From: Mediterranea sp. An20
GTDB taxonomy: Bacteria > Bacteroidota > Bacteroidia > Bacteroidales > Bacteroidaceae
Assembly: GCF_002160055.1 (NCBI RefSeq)
Contig: NZ_NFJV01000003.1
Coordinates: forward strand, 1-64,000
Reading direction: 5' to 3'
DNA: 64,000 nt
Below, one piece after another: positions 1 to 8,160 of the stretch. Within the stretch, counting starts at the first letter, position 1, and the number at the start of each line of letters is the position of its first letter. The translations under genes and the position numbers were made by a program. The notes beneath the pieces are model-generated. The model had not been told where the DNA came from, ran no database searches, and saw nothing but the letters and a program-made list of their open reading frames with translations.

Positions 1-463
1 AAAAGAGGTTCCGCTCTTGTACTACTTGTTCTGTTTATGTAAACCTTTCAAGGATCTCTCTTTTACGCATCCGTCAGGAAGCGAAAGCGGCTGCAAAGTT
101 AAGGACTTTTTCGCATATCTTCCAAATTTTCCGGAAGTTTTTTTTTCTGAAAAAACAACCGCGGAAAACGGAATACTGAAACTGACCTTTCAAACAGCGA
201 CGCTCCCTTGCCGAAAGCGGGTGCAAAAGTACACCTTATTCCCACAAACACCAAATATACACAAAGGTTTTTTCCGGGAATTATAAAAATATTTTATAAA
301 TGCGCTGATAACAAGTTAGTTATAAGAACAAGGAAACTGGCGGGGAAACGGGAAGGGGGAAAGATGGACACATTATTATATAATATATAAGGGAGAAAGA
401 CAGAAGAAAGGAAAGGAAAAAATTCGAAAAACAGGGAAATGCAGACTACCACCCAAGCAAAAA

Positions 464-490
464 AGAAATAAAAAGGGGCACAACGCCCCT
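464..490 (-). terminator. Rho-independent terminator, minus strand
   Basis: On the minus strand a 6-bp GC stem (AGGGGC/GCCCCT at 485-490 and 474-479, 5-base loop) is followed directly by a T-rich run. It is placed to end transcription coming from the DUF2200 gene or from a promoter near 811-818. Confidence 0.65.
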
Positions 491-810
491 CATTATTATT
501 CAAGTCTTGCACCTATTCAAACGGAATTTTGCTTTGCGTGAAATAAATTATGCATTGCTTGCATCTAAAATGCCAAGCCGCCGAACCATAGAGTCTTTTC
601 CGTTGACAGTGAAGATAAAAGAGGCACCTGTTGTGGCGCATAGAGGAAAATAGGGAAGGAAGCATTTTTTCCCATTCTCCAGTTGCTCCTATCCACAGAC
701 TGATGGGACCAACAACAAGACTCTACCATTCAGCGACTCAGCATCTCGAACAAACACAAACAATACTAAGAATCTATATTTGCAATATGCTTACAAGAAA
801 CAGCCTATTG

Positions 811-818
811 CAAACATA
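811..818 (-). promoter_or_regulatory. Minus-strand -7 box (TATGTTTG)
   Basis: TATGTTTG matches the Bacteroides -7 consensus TAnnTTTG. No clear -33 TTTG is seen at the usual distance. It lies just downstream of the DUF2200 gene and about 320 bases upstream of the terminator at 464-490, so it could drive a small RNA. Confidence 0.3.
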
Positions 819-836
819 GGGATTAAAAATAGTTTC

Positions 837-1193
837 TCATACACTGCGCGGAATAATCTTCTCCATAGCCTTGCCTTTGGCCAAATCGTCAATCAGCTTA
901 TCCAGACACCTGATTCTACGCATCAAAGGGTCTTCTATGGTTTCCACGCGCACACCACAGACGCTGCCTTTGATGCTCTCCACCTGCCGGTCGATACAAG
1001 GAGCCTGCCCGAAGAAAGTCCGGCAATCCACCTCATCCCGCAACAACCGCGCCAGAGACTCCCCGTCATATCCCGTAAGCCAACAAATGATTTGATCCAC
1101 TTCGGCTTTCGTCCGTTTTTTCCTTTCCGCCTTATTGACCAGCAGAGGATACACTTGGGAGAATTTCATCGAAAAGACTTTTTCATTATCCAT
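837..1193 (-). CDS. DUF2200 family protein
   Basis: A 118-residue protein of the DUF2200 family, recognised from the core VYPLLVNKAERK followed by RTKAEVDQIICWLTGY; the function of this family is unknown. I chose the ATG at 1193 because it is preceded by an AGGTGGGG ribosome site, and the family begins close to this residue; the frame is open 75 bases further upstream but adds an atypical basic, glycine-rich leader. The gene lies 22 bases downstream of the DUF418 gene on the same strand, so they are probably co-transcribed. The protein looks small, soluble and slightly basic, with no signal peptide. Confidence 0.85.
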   Translation of the reverse strand: MDNEKVFSMKFSQVYPLLVNKAERKKRTKAEVDQIICWLTGYDGESLARLLRDEVDCRTFFGQAPCIDRQVESIKGSVCGVRVETIEDPLMRRIRCLDKLIDDLAKGKAMEKIIPRSV

Positions 1194-1215
1194 CGCCCCA
1201 CCTTTCTTCCTGCAG

Positions 1216-2403
1216 TTAGTTCTTTTTCGTTTTATCCGTCCCCCACCAAGTCCACCGGTGCCAGACATACTCCAGCGGTCCTTGCTTATGACGCGCCAAC
1301 CACCATTTGCTGAACCGCACCTGAAGCAAGAAAGTACAGATGCCGATGCACAAGCTCACCGTATATCCGCAATAAGGAGCCAGATACAACCCAAACGGGA
1401 AATAAATGATAGCACCTATAATAGACTGCGTCACATAGTTGGTCAGACTCATCTTGCCGTAAAAACGCAGGTTATTCACCCGTCTGCTGAAGTTTTTGCC
1501 GGAATAAAGAAGCACGAACGAGGCAACCAGCACAAAGGTGAACGCCAGCTTCTGCCACATGTCAAAGGCCGTCCCCACCGTCTGCTGCACCAAAGCGTCA
1601 TTCTTCACCACCAATTCTTTCAGCGTATATAACGGAGCAAATGAAATGGCAGCCACAATCAGCACCTTGCCCCAAAAGCGGTAATTGCTCTCAGAAGGAA
1701 TGAAAAAGCGCCTTCGACCTATATAAAAGCCCAAGAGGAACAGACCGGCCGTCTGCACGAAACGCCCGGCATTGACTGCCCACAACAGACTGGCTTTCTG
1801 CCCCAGCGTGACATTACACCCCAGAAATGTCCAGAAGTCGCCCGACTTGGTAGATTCGGCCACCTCGGCATACATCTCGCCCACTTTCAAATCGGGCAAC
1901 TGATGGGCCGGATTGACCAGGCTGGCCACATAATGATACCACTCCACCGGCTGCAAGAGGAAGAACACGGCAGTCACCAACAAAGCTTTATCGCTCCAGT
2001 TACGGGTCAGGAACAGCACCAGCCCCACCACCACAAAGAGCAGCAGTACATCGCCGGCTGGGAAAAAGGCCGCATTCAGCGTGGCAAATCCTGCTAACAA
2101 GACCAGCCTCCACAAGAAGCGATAACCAAAGTCCTTGCCCTGCCTCTTCTGGTTATTGGTCTGAATATAGAATGTGAAACCAAACAACAAGGCAAATATG
2201 GCATACGCCTTCCCGGCAAACAGGCTGAAGACCCCATTGAACACTCCCTGATCCAACACGTTCAGCCAGCCAGGAGAATGAGCCGGATAGACCGGGAAAA
2301 TAAAATGTTCCAGGTTATGCACCAGAATGATGGCCATAACAGCCAACCCGCGCAAAGCATCTACCACCTCAATGCGAGGATTACTACCAATACGTTGTTC
2401 CAT
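1216..2403 (-). CDS. DUF418 family membrane protein (YeiB-like)
   Basis: A 395-residue polytopic inner-membrane protein. The N-terminus (RIEVVDALRGLAVMAIILVH) is typical of DUF418/YeiB and the related heparan-alpha-glucosaminide acetyltransferase-like fold, in which an early transmembrane helix carries a conserved DALRG motif and a membrane His. About ten hydrophobic helices follow, and the C-terminal part (YGKMSLTNYVTQS, then FSKWWLARHKQGPLEYVWR-like end) is the DUF418 signature. These proteins are thought to be membrane transporters or acyltransferases, but the substrate is unknown. A -7 box at 2469-2476 lies 66 bases upstream. Length matches the family. Confidence 0.85.
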   Translation of the reverse strand: MEQRIGSNPRIEVVDALRGLAVMAIILVHNLEHFIFPVYPAHSPGWLNVLDQGVFNGVFSLFAGKAYAIFALLFGFTFYIQTNNQKRQGKDFGYRFLWRLVLLAGFATLNAAFFPAGDVLLLFVVVGLVLFLTRNWSDKALLVTAVFFLLQPVEWYHYVASLVNPAHQLPDLKVGEMYAEVAESTKSGDFWTFLGCNVTLGQKASLLWAVNAGRFVQTAGLFLLGFYIGRRRFFIPSESNYRFWGKVLIVAAISFAPLYTLKELVVKNDALVQQTVGTAFDMWQKLAFTFVLVASFVLLYSGKNFSRRVNNLRFYGKMSLTNYVTQSIIGAIIYFPFGLYLAPYCGYTVSLCIGICTFLLQVRFSKWWLARHKQGPLEYVWHRWTWWGTDKTKKN

Positions 2404-2468
2404 TACCGTACATCTAATAAGGCAGCCCGAAAACGGTTGCTGCCGGATAAAATAGGTTTGTTGGGACG

Positions 2469-2476
2469 CAAAGATA
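2469..2476 (-). promoter_or_regulatory. -7 box for DUF418 operon
   Basis: On the minus strand TATCTTTG matches TAnnTTTG, 66 bases upstream of the DUF418 start. The 22-bp repeat array at 2514-2601 begins shortly upstream of where the -33 element would be. Confidence 0.5.
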
Positions 2477-2513
2477 AAAAAGATAATTCATATATACGCC
2501 TTATAAGACCCAA

Positions 2514-2601
2514 AAAGCAGTCCGATTCTTATATATTAGGACTCCGCTTCTTATATATGAGCACCCCACTTCCTAGCGCTTTGGCATTTGCTTCTTATAT
2601 A
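2514..2601 (-). repeat. 22-bp tandem repeat array A (4 units)
   Basis: Four head-to-tail 22-bp units, read on the minus strand, at 2580-2601, 2558-2579, 2536-2557 and 2514-2535. Three begin TATATAAGAA and one begins GCGCTAGGAAG. A fifth, poorer unit may lie at 2492-2513. The same phase and core (ATAAG at unit positions 4-8, AG at 10-11) recur in arrays at 9661, 23224, 33260 and 39910. This 363-base stretch between divergent genes contains no gene. Confidence 0.75.
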
Positions 2602-2718
2602 TAAGAGATTTGTTCACGCTCCACGTCCATTTCTTTTTCGCTCCTTGTCTGGTGTATTTCTGTAAAATAGGTTAGATATTCTGTAGTTTGTATAGATGAC
2701 ACATTGCTAAAGTTTTCT

Positions 2719-2726
2719 TACCTTTG
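2719..2726 (+). promoter_or_regulatory. -7 box for iron-sulphur operon
   Basis: TACCTTTG, 40 bases upstream of the ATG at 2767. A TTTG lies at 2687-2690, but the spacing (28) is longer than the usual 18-20, so only the -7 element is convincing. Confidence 0.5.
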
Positions 2727-2766
2727 CAACCGATAGGATTCATATACAGCTTAAACACTAACTATT

Positions 2767-4272
2767 ATGTTACGCAAATTAAGACTAACGCTGGCCATTT
2801 TATTTTTTACCTACATCACACTGCTGTTTCTCGACTTCACGGGAAGCGCGCATCTGTGGTTCGGCTGGATGGCCAAGATTCAATTTCTGCCTGCCGTTCT
2901 GGCACTGAATGCAGGCATCATTGTCCTGTTGGTAATACTGACCTTAGTATTGGGTCGTGTGTATTGTTCGGTCATCTGCCCGCTGGGTGTGTTTCAGGAC
3001 ATAGTCTCATGGATAAACGGACGGCGCAAGAAGAAAAAATACCGTTTTTCTTATTCGCCTGCCTTGTCATGGCTCCGCTACGGGGTGTTGGGCGTGTTTG
3101 TTGTCGCCCTGCTGGCAGGCATCGGTTCGCTGGTAGCCCTGCTGGCCCCATACAGTTCCTACGGCCGTATTGCCGCCAACCTGTTCGCACCGGTGTACCG
3201 TTGGGGCAACAACCTGTTGGCTTACTTCGCCGAACGCGCCGACAGCTACGCCTTTTACTCCACAGACGTATGGCTGAAAAGCTTGCCCACATTCTTCATT
3301 GCCCTGGCAACGGTGATGATACTTATCGTGCTTGCCTGGCGCAACGGACGCACCTACTGCAACACCATCTGTCCGGTGGGCACGGTATTGGGGTTCCTCT
3401 CCCGGTTTGCCTTGTTCCGCATCACAATTGATACAGCCAAATGCAACTCGTGCACCCTCTGCTCACGCCATTGCAAGGCTGCCTGCATCAACTCTAAAGC
3501 GCATCAGATAGACTATAGCCGCTGCGTGGCCTGCATGGACTGCATAGACACATGCAAACACGGAGCCATCAGCTATCGTTATGCTTATGGCAAGCACAAG
3601 CCGGCTGTGGCTCCCAGCCCCGAGCAACCCAGCAACGAAGGCGGGAACTCACGACGTAGCTTCCTGACTGCCACTGCATTGGTAGCTGCCACTGCATTGG
3701 TCAAGGCACAAGAAAAGAAGGTAGACGGAGGACTGGCCGCCATAGAAGATAAAAAGATTCCCGACCGCCAGACTCCCATCCTGCCCCCAGGAGCACAAAG
3801 CGCCCGCCATTTTGCCCAACATTGCACGGGGTGCCAACTCTGCGTGTCGGCCTGCCCCAACGGCGTGCTGCGCCCGTCCACCAATCTGATGAAACTGATG
3901 CAGCCCGAAATGTCTTACGAACGCGGTTACTGCCGCCCCGAATGCAAACGCTGCTCCGAAGTATGTCCCACGGGCGCCATACACCTGACTGACTTGGCAG
4001 AAAAGGTATCTACACAGGTAGGACATGCCGTATGGGTAAAAGAAAACTGTGTGCCCCTGACCGACGGCGTAGACTGCGGCAACTGTGCCCGCCACTGTCC
4101 GTCGGGAGCCATACAGATGATTCCCTCCGACCCGTCCGATCCGGACTCGCCGAAAATTCCCGCCATCAACGTGGAGAGGTGCATCGGCTGTGGAGCCTGC
4201 GAGAACCTGTGCCCTGCCCGCCCCTTCAGCGCCATCTATGTAGAAGGACACGAAGTGCAACACATTGTATAA
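2767..4272 (+). CDS. NapH/NapG-like fused 4Fe-4S membrane protein
   Basis: A 501-residue iron-sulphur electron-transfer protein. Residues 1-210 are membrane-embedded, with helices near 7-24, 44-66, 103-127 and 175-191 and two CxxxCP motifs (CSVICPLG at 67-74, CNTICPVG at 198-205) as in NapH-type quinol oxidases. Residues 226-266 hold two 4Fe-4S motifs (CNSCTLCSRHC and CVACMDC...C). An internal SRRSFL twin-arginine motif followed by a hydrophobic alanine-rich stretch (295-314) precedes a second, NapG-like ferredoxin part with four more clusters (about 353-482, e.g. CTGCQLCVSAC, CGNCARHC, CIGCGACENLC). This looks like NapH joined to NapG. It lies 30 bases upstream of a ferredoxin-type aldo/keto reductase, which it may supply with electrons or accept them from. 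The substrate is unknown. Confidence 0.8.
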   Translation: MLRKLRLTLAILFFTYITLLFLDFTGSAHLWFGWMAKIQFLPAVLALNAGIIVLLVILTLVLGRVYCSVICPLGVFQDIVSWINGRRKKKKYRFSYSPALSWLRYGVLGVFVVALLAGIGSLVALLAPYSSYGRIAANLFAPVYRWGNNLLAYFAERADSYAFYSTDVWLKSLPTFFIALATVMILIVLAWRNGRTYCNTICPVGTVLGFLSRFALFRITIDTAKCNSCTLCSRHCKAACINSKAHQIDYSRCVACMDCIDTCKHGAISYRYAYGKHKPAVAPSPEQPSNEGGNSRRSFLTATALVAATALVKAQEKKVDGGLAAIEDKKIPDRQTPILPPGAQSARHFAQHCTGCQLCVSACPNGVLRPSTNLMKLMQPEMSYERGYCRPECKRCSEVCPTGAIHLTDLAEKVSTQVGHAVWVKENCVPLTDGVDCGNCARHCPSGAIQMIPSDPSDPDSPKIPAINVERCIGCGACENLCPARPFSAIYVEGHEVQHIV

Positions 4273-4302
4273 ACCCGGATACCAAACATAACGCTCAAGA
4301 CA

Positions 4303-5751
4303 ATGGACAAAAAGCAAAACAAGGCAATCAGCCGCCGCGACTTTCTGAAAACAGCCGGAGCTGCCGGACTGGCTTCAGCTGGATTATATGCCTGCCACAA
4401 CGCCTCCAACCCTGCCGGCAAGAACAAGGCAGATACGGCCATCACCGGAGAAATGACTTACCGGACAAACCCGAAAACGGGCGACCGGGTATCGCTATTG
4501 GGTTTCGGCATGATGAGACTGCCGTCGGTAGGTGGAAGAAGCGCCCGCGAAGGTAACGAAGAAATTGACCAGGAAACCGTGAACCAACTGGTAGACTATG
4601 CACTGGAACATGGTGTGAACTACTTCGATACCTCCCCCGCTTATTGCCGCGGAGGCTCGGAACGCGCCACAGGTATCGCACTAAGCCGACATCCCAGAGA
4701 CAAATACTTCATTGCCACCAAACTGAGTAACTTCGCGCCATCTACATGGAGCCGCGAAGCCTCTATCGCCATGTACCAGAACTCGCTGAAACAACTGCAG
4801 ACTGACTACATAGACTACCTGCTTCTGCATGGCATAGGCATGGGGAGAGATGGCATGAAGGAATTTGAAGCACGCTATATAGACAATGGTGTATTGGACT
4901 ACTTGATGGAAGAACGACGTGCCGGACGTATCCGCAACCTCGGCTTCTCTTACCACGGCGACATCCGCGTGTTCGACCATCTGCTTGCCGAACACGACCG
5001 CTACCAATGGGACTTCGTACAGATACAACTGAACTACCTGGACTGGAAGTATGCCAAGCAAATCAACCCGACAAACACAAATGCCGAATATCTGTACAAC
5101 GAACTTGCTAAACGACACATACCCGCCGTCATCATGGAGCCGCTGTTGGGGGGACGGTTAAGCAATGTGCCCGACCGCATTGTGGCAAGACTGAAACAAC
5201 GCGAACCAGAACGCAGCATAGCCTCATGGGCTTTCCGCTTTGCAGGAAGTTTTCCCGACGTGCTGACCGTACTAAGCGGTATGACACGCATGGAGCACCT
5301 GCAAGACAACCTCTCTACCTACTCGCCCCTGAAAGCGCTGACCGACGATGAGTTCGACTTCCTGCAACAGACCGCCACCCAGATGATGCAGTTTGACACT
5401 ATCCCCTGCAACGACTGCAAATACTGTATGCCCTGCCCTTATGGAATTGATATTCCTGCATTGCTGCTGCACTATAATAAGTGCCTCAACGAGGGAAACA
5501 TCATCGCCGACCCGCAAGACGAAGACTACCAGCGTGCCCGCCGTGCTTACCTCATAGGCTACGACCGCAGCGTGCCTAAATTGAGACAGGCCGACCATTG
5601 CATCGGATGTAATCAATGCAGCCCGCACTGCCCGCAAGGCATCAACATCCCACACGAATTGCACCGCATCGCGCACTATGTGGACAATCTGAAGCAGGAA
5701 AAAACGGGAGGCAAAAGACAACAGCATCGCCGGCGTAGAGGCTGGCAATAG
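4303..5751 (+). CDS. Tat-signal aldo/keto reductase with 4Fe-4S domain
   Basis: A 482-residue oxidoreductase. The N-terminus carries a twin-arginine signal (SRRDFLKTAGAAG, residues 10-22) ending in LYAC, so export by Tat and possibly lipidation at Cys31 are likely. Residues 60-370 form an aldo/keto reductase barrel: FDTSPAY with Asp109 and Tyr114, Lys140 in FIATK, and a His in the DYLLLHG strand, matching the catalytic Asp/Tyr/Lys/His set. The C-terminus has two 4Fe-4S motifs, CNDCKYCMPCPYGI and CIGCNQCSPHCPQGI. This domain order is typical of clostridial and Bacteroidales ferredoxin-linked reductases. It is transcribed with the NapH/NapG-like gene 30 bases upstream. The natural substrate is not evident. 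Confidence 0.85.
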   Translation: MDKKQNKAISRRDFLKTAGAAGLASAGLYACHNASNPAGKNKADTAITGEMTYRTNPKTGDRVSLLGFGMMRLPSVGGRSAREGNEEIDQETVNQLVDYALEHGVNYFDTSPAYCRGGSERATGIALSRHPRDKYFIATKLSNFAPSTWSREASIAMYQNSLKQLQTDYIDYLLLHGIGMGRDGMKEFEARYIDNGVLDYLMEERRAGRIRNLGFSYHGDIRVFDHLLAEHDRYQWDFVQIQLNYLDWKYAKQINPTNTNAEYLYNELAKRHIPAVIMEPLLGGRLSNVPDRIVARLKQREPERSIASWAFRFAGSFPDVLTVLSGMTRMEHLQDNLSTYSPLKALTDDEFDFLQQTATQMMQFDTIPCNDCKYCMPCPYGIDIPALLLHYNKCLNEGNIIADPQDEDYQRARRAYLIGYDRSVPKLRQADHCIGCNQCSPHCPQGINIPHELHRIAHYVDNLKQEKTGGKRQQHRRRRGWQ

Positions 5752-5762
5752 CCGTCCTCACC

Positions 5763-7277
5763 TCAGAATTGGAAGTAGATGAATGGCTGGATGTCTGCAC
5801 TCTTCATCTGAATAACCACATAAATCAAAGCAATCAGCAACAGCGCCTTTCCCAACAGGGGGAGGCGCGTTACTGTTTTTACCCCTGCTTCTTCCCAACT
5901 GTCGGGCAGGAAATGCAACACAAAGCCTAAAGCCATCAATGCGAATACAGCCGGATAACCAGCCAGAAGCTGCGGCAAAAGTTCGGGATGGAAGGCCGTA
6001 CCTATCTGCTGAATCATAGACATGGCATCAGTAAAGGAGGCATGGCGGAAGAATATCCAGCAGAAACACACGAAATGAAACGTTACAACCACGCCCAATA
6101 CCCGACGGATTCCCCGGCTTTGCCAACCCTTAGGACGACCCATAAACTGCATCCAGGCTTTATGCAAAGCCAGAGCCACACCGTGCAGCATGCCCCACAA
6201 GACGAAATTCCACGAGGCTCCATGCCACAGACCACCCAAAAACATAGTGATGATAAGGTTGACATACTGCCTCAATTTACCCTTGCGGTTACCCCCCAGC
6301 GATATATAGAGATAATCGCGCAGCCACGACGAGAGTGAGATGTGCCATCTACGCCAGAATTCCGTAACCGAAGCCGACTTGTAGGGCGAACGGAAGTTGA
6401 TATTGAAATGAAAACCCAGTAGCAGTGCCAAACCGATAGCCATGTCGCTATAACCCGAGAAGTCGCAATATATCTGCAAGGCATAACCATAGACTCCCAG
6501 TAAATTCTCCACGCCCGAATAGAGCGTAGGATTATCGAAGATACGTTCTACAAAGTTCACACTGATGTAGTCCGAGATAACTGCCTTCTTGAACAAACCG
6601 CTAAAAATGAGGAAAACGCCCCGACCGAACATCTCGGGCGAAACATTGAGCGGGCGGCGTATCTGAGGCAGGAAGTCGCGGGCACGCACAATAGGCCCCG
6701 CCACCAACTGCGGAAAGAAGGATACATAAAAAGCGTAGTCCAGCAGATTGGTAAGAGGTCTGATTTCTTTCCGGTAAACGTCGATGGTATAGCTGAGCGA
6801 CTGAAAGGTGAAGAACGAGATACCCACAGGCAGAAAGATATCCAATGCCGTAAATGTCCCGCCCGTCAGCGAAGCCCAGACCTCACCCAGAAAGTTGGTG
6901 TACTTGAAGTAGGCCAACAGCCCCAGATTGACCGTCAGACTCAGCACCACCCAGGCCTTACGCTGCCACTGTACCGATGCGCGTTCCATCAGCCGGGCAA
7001 TGCAGAAATCGCTCACCGTAACCACGGCCAGCAGGAAGAAATACATGCCGCTGCTCTTATAATAGAAGTAATAAGAGAAAGCTGTAACGAAAAGCAGGCG
7101 GGCCGTCATACGCCGCTGCAACAGCAGATAGACTACCGCAAAGGCGGCAAACAACCAGACAAAAAGTCCGCTGCTGAAGATGAGGGGAGCGTGCGGGTCG
7201 TATAGGAAGACATCACGCAGGCGGGCCAGGTCAATATCGAGTCCGGCAAGGAGTTCATTCAGATTCCACATAATCAT
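5763..7277 (-). CDS. MBOAT family O-acyltransferase (AlgI/PatA-like)
   Basis: A 504-residue polytopic membrane protein of the membrane-bound O-acyltransferase family, close in layout to AlgI, DltB and PatA. Visible hallmarks are the SYTIDVYRKEI segment, the FFPQLVAGPIVRA segment, the WHISLSSWLRDYLYISLGG block and the catalytic-His region FLGGLWHGASWNFVLWG. Such proteins carry acetyl groups across the inner membrane to an exported polymer. The gene overlaps the end of the upstream SGNH gene by 23 bases, so translation is probably coupled. Two ATGs (7277 and 7271) are possible starts. The three-gene arrangement suggests an exopolysaccharide or peptidoglycan O-acetylation machine; the polymer is not shown by the sequence. 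Confidence 0.9.
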   Translation of the reverse strand: MIMWNLNELLAGLDIDLARLRDVFLYDPHAPLIFSSGLFVWLFAAFAVVYLLLQRRMTARLLFVTAFSYYFYYKSSGMYFFLLAVVTVSDFCIARLMERASVQWQRKAWVVLSLTVNLGLLAYFKYTNFLGEVWASLTGGTFTALDIFLPVGISFFTFQSLSYTIDVYRKEIRPLTNLLDYAFYVSFFPQLVAGPIVRARDFLPQIRRPLNVSPEMFGRGVFLIFSGLFKKAVISDYISVNFVERIFDNPTLYSGVENLLGVYGYALQIYCDFSGYSDMAIGLALLLGFHFNINFRSPYKSASVTEFWRRWHISLSSWLRDYLYISLGGNRKGKLRQYVNLIITMFLGGLWHGASWNFVLWGMLHGVALALHKAWMQFMGRPKGWQSRGIRRVLGVVVTFHFVCFCWIFFRHASFTDAMSMIQQIGTAFHPELLPQLLAGYPAVFALMALGFVLHFLPDSWEEAGVKTVTRLPLLGKALLLIALIYVVIQMKSADIQPFIYFQF

Positions 7278-8160
7278 TATAGGCTTTTAAAAGAGCATGA
7301 AACAACAATCGCCCTTGCAGGTCGTAGCCTTCGGGCAAGAAATGAATATGGTCGGGACGCATCAGACCGGCTTCCCACCAGTTGCGGCAGGCACGTCTCG
7401 CGCCGCCTCCTATTTCGTACAGGTTCCATAGAGCCAGACCGTTGTCGTCGGCAAAGCGGCGCATGGTCTGCACGGCAACCTGGGTACGCGGATTGATGCG
7501 GTAGACTCGGCGACGAACCCGCTCATAGGCACCAGGCGGGGTGGTCAGCAACATCGGCACATGAGGCAAAGCCTGCTGCAACAGCCGTACCAGCTGCGCC
7601 ATTTGTCTATAGTGCAGACTGGAAAGGTAACGGCGGTTGTGTGCTTCGTTGGTGCCGAAAGACAAAATCAGCAGGTCGGGATGCAAGGCCGCCACTGCTT
7701 CCACACGTTCAGGGCGGGTAAAGCTGCGGCAGGTGGCACCGTTGATGCCCATATCGATATAAGTAAGAGCACCGAACACCTGCTGCAACAGCGTCCCCGT
7801 GGTTTGCGGAAAGATATGTCCGCGCACATGGCTGTCGCCGATATGGACAATGCAGATTGTATCGTCCGAAGCACCGGCATGCAGCAGACGCAATTTCTCC
7901 CAAAATGGATTGAGCAGACCGACACTGTCCGTCAGATAGTTATCTGTCGTTTGAAGGAAAGCGGAGGGGAACGCCAGCGGAGGCACAGCCACCGTGTCTG
8001 TCCGTGCCGAATAAAGGGGCAGCGTATCGCACACCGCCATGACTGCCGGAACGGCCGGGAGGGGAGGCAGAGCGTCCTGCGCCCACAGCTTTCCGCAAAC
8101 AGAAAGAACCAGGCAAACCAGCAGTGCTCTCATACGGCACCTGCACTTACTCTGCTTCAT
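7255..8160 (-). CDS. Secreted SGNH/GDSL-type hydrolase
   Basis: A 301-residue exported protein. After a short basic N-terminus, a hydrophobic signal (MRALLVCLVLSVCGKLWAQ) is followed by an SGNH fold: block I HIGDSHVRG, a Gly-containing block near GINGATC, block III SFGTNEAHN and block V DHIHFLPEG. These supply the Ser, Gly, Asn and Asp/His catalytic set. The start at 8160 was chosen because its ATG overlaps the stop of the upstream gene (14-base overlap); an upstream in-frame start adds 11 atypical residues. Between an SGNH gene and an MBOAT gene, the likely role is moving or removing acetyl groups on an extracytoplasmic polymer, like AlgX/AlgJ or PatB. Confidence 0.85.
   Translation of the reverse strand: MKQSKCRCRMRALLVCLVLSVCGKLWAQDALPPLPAVPAVMAVCDTLPLYSARTDTVAVPPLAFPSAFLQTTDNYLTDSVGLLNPFWEKLRLLHAGASDDTICIVHIGDSHVRGHIFPQTTGTLLQQVFGALTYIDMGINGATCRSFTRPERVEAVAALHPDLLILSFGTNEAHNRRYLSSLHYRQMAQLVRLLQQALPHVPMLLTTPPGAYERVRRRVYRINPRTQVAVQTMRRFADDNGLALWNLYEIGGGARRACRNWWEAGLMRPDHIHFLPEGYDLQGRLLFHALLKAYNDYVESE

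Larger units (their letters stand above)
1..836. other. Gene-poor left edge, 0.8 kb
   Basis: I find no convincing protein gene here. The ORFs present use TTG/GTG starts and have no recognisable composition. Near the left edge is a small AAGAG/CTCTT hairpin that may end a transcript from outside the window. A minus-strand -7 box at 811-818 and a minus-strand intrinsic terminator at 464-490 bracket about 340 bases with no open frame, which could be the long 3' untranslated region of the DUF2200 transcript or a separate small RNA. Confidence 0.5.

Noticed and set aside
17-286. TTG-started open frame at the left edge
   Set aside because: No recognisable composition, a non-ATG start, and repeated AT-rich intergenic-type sequence.
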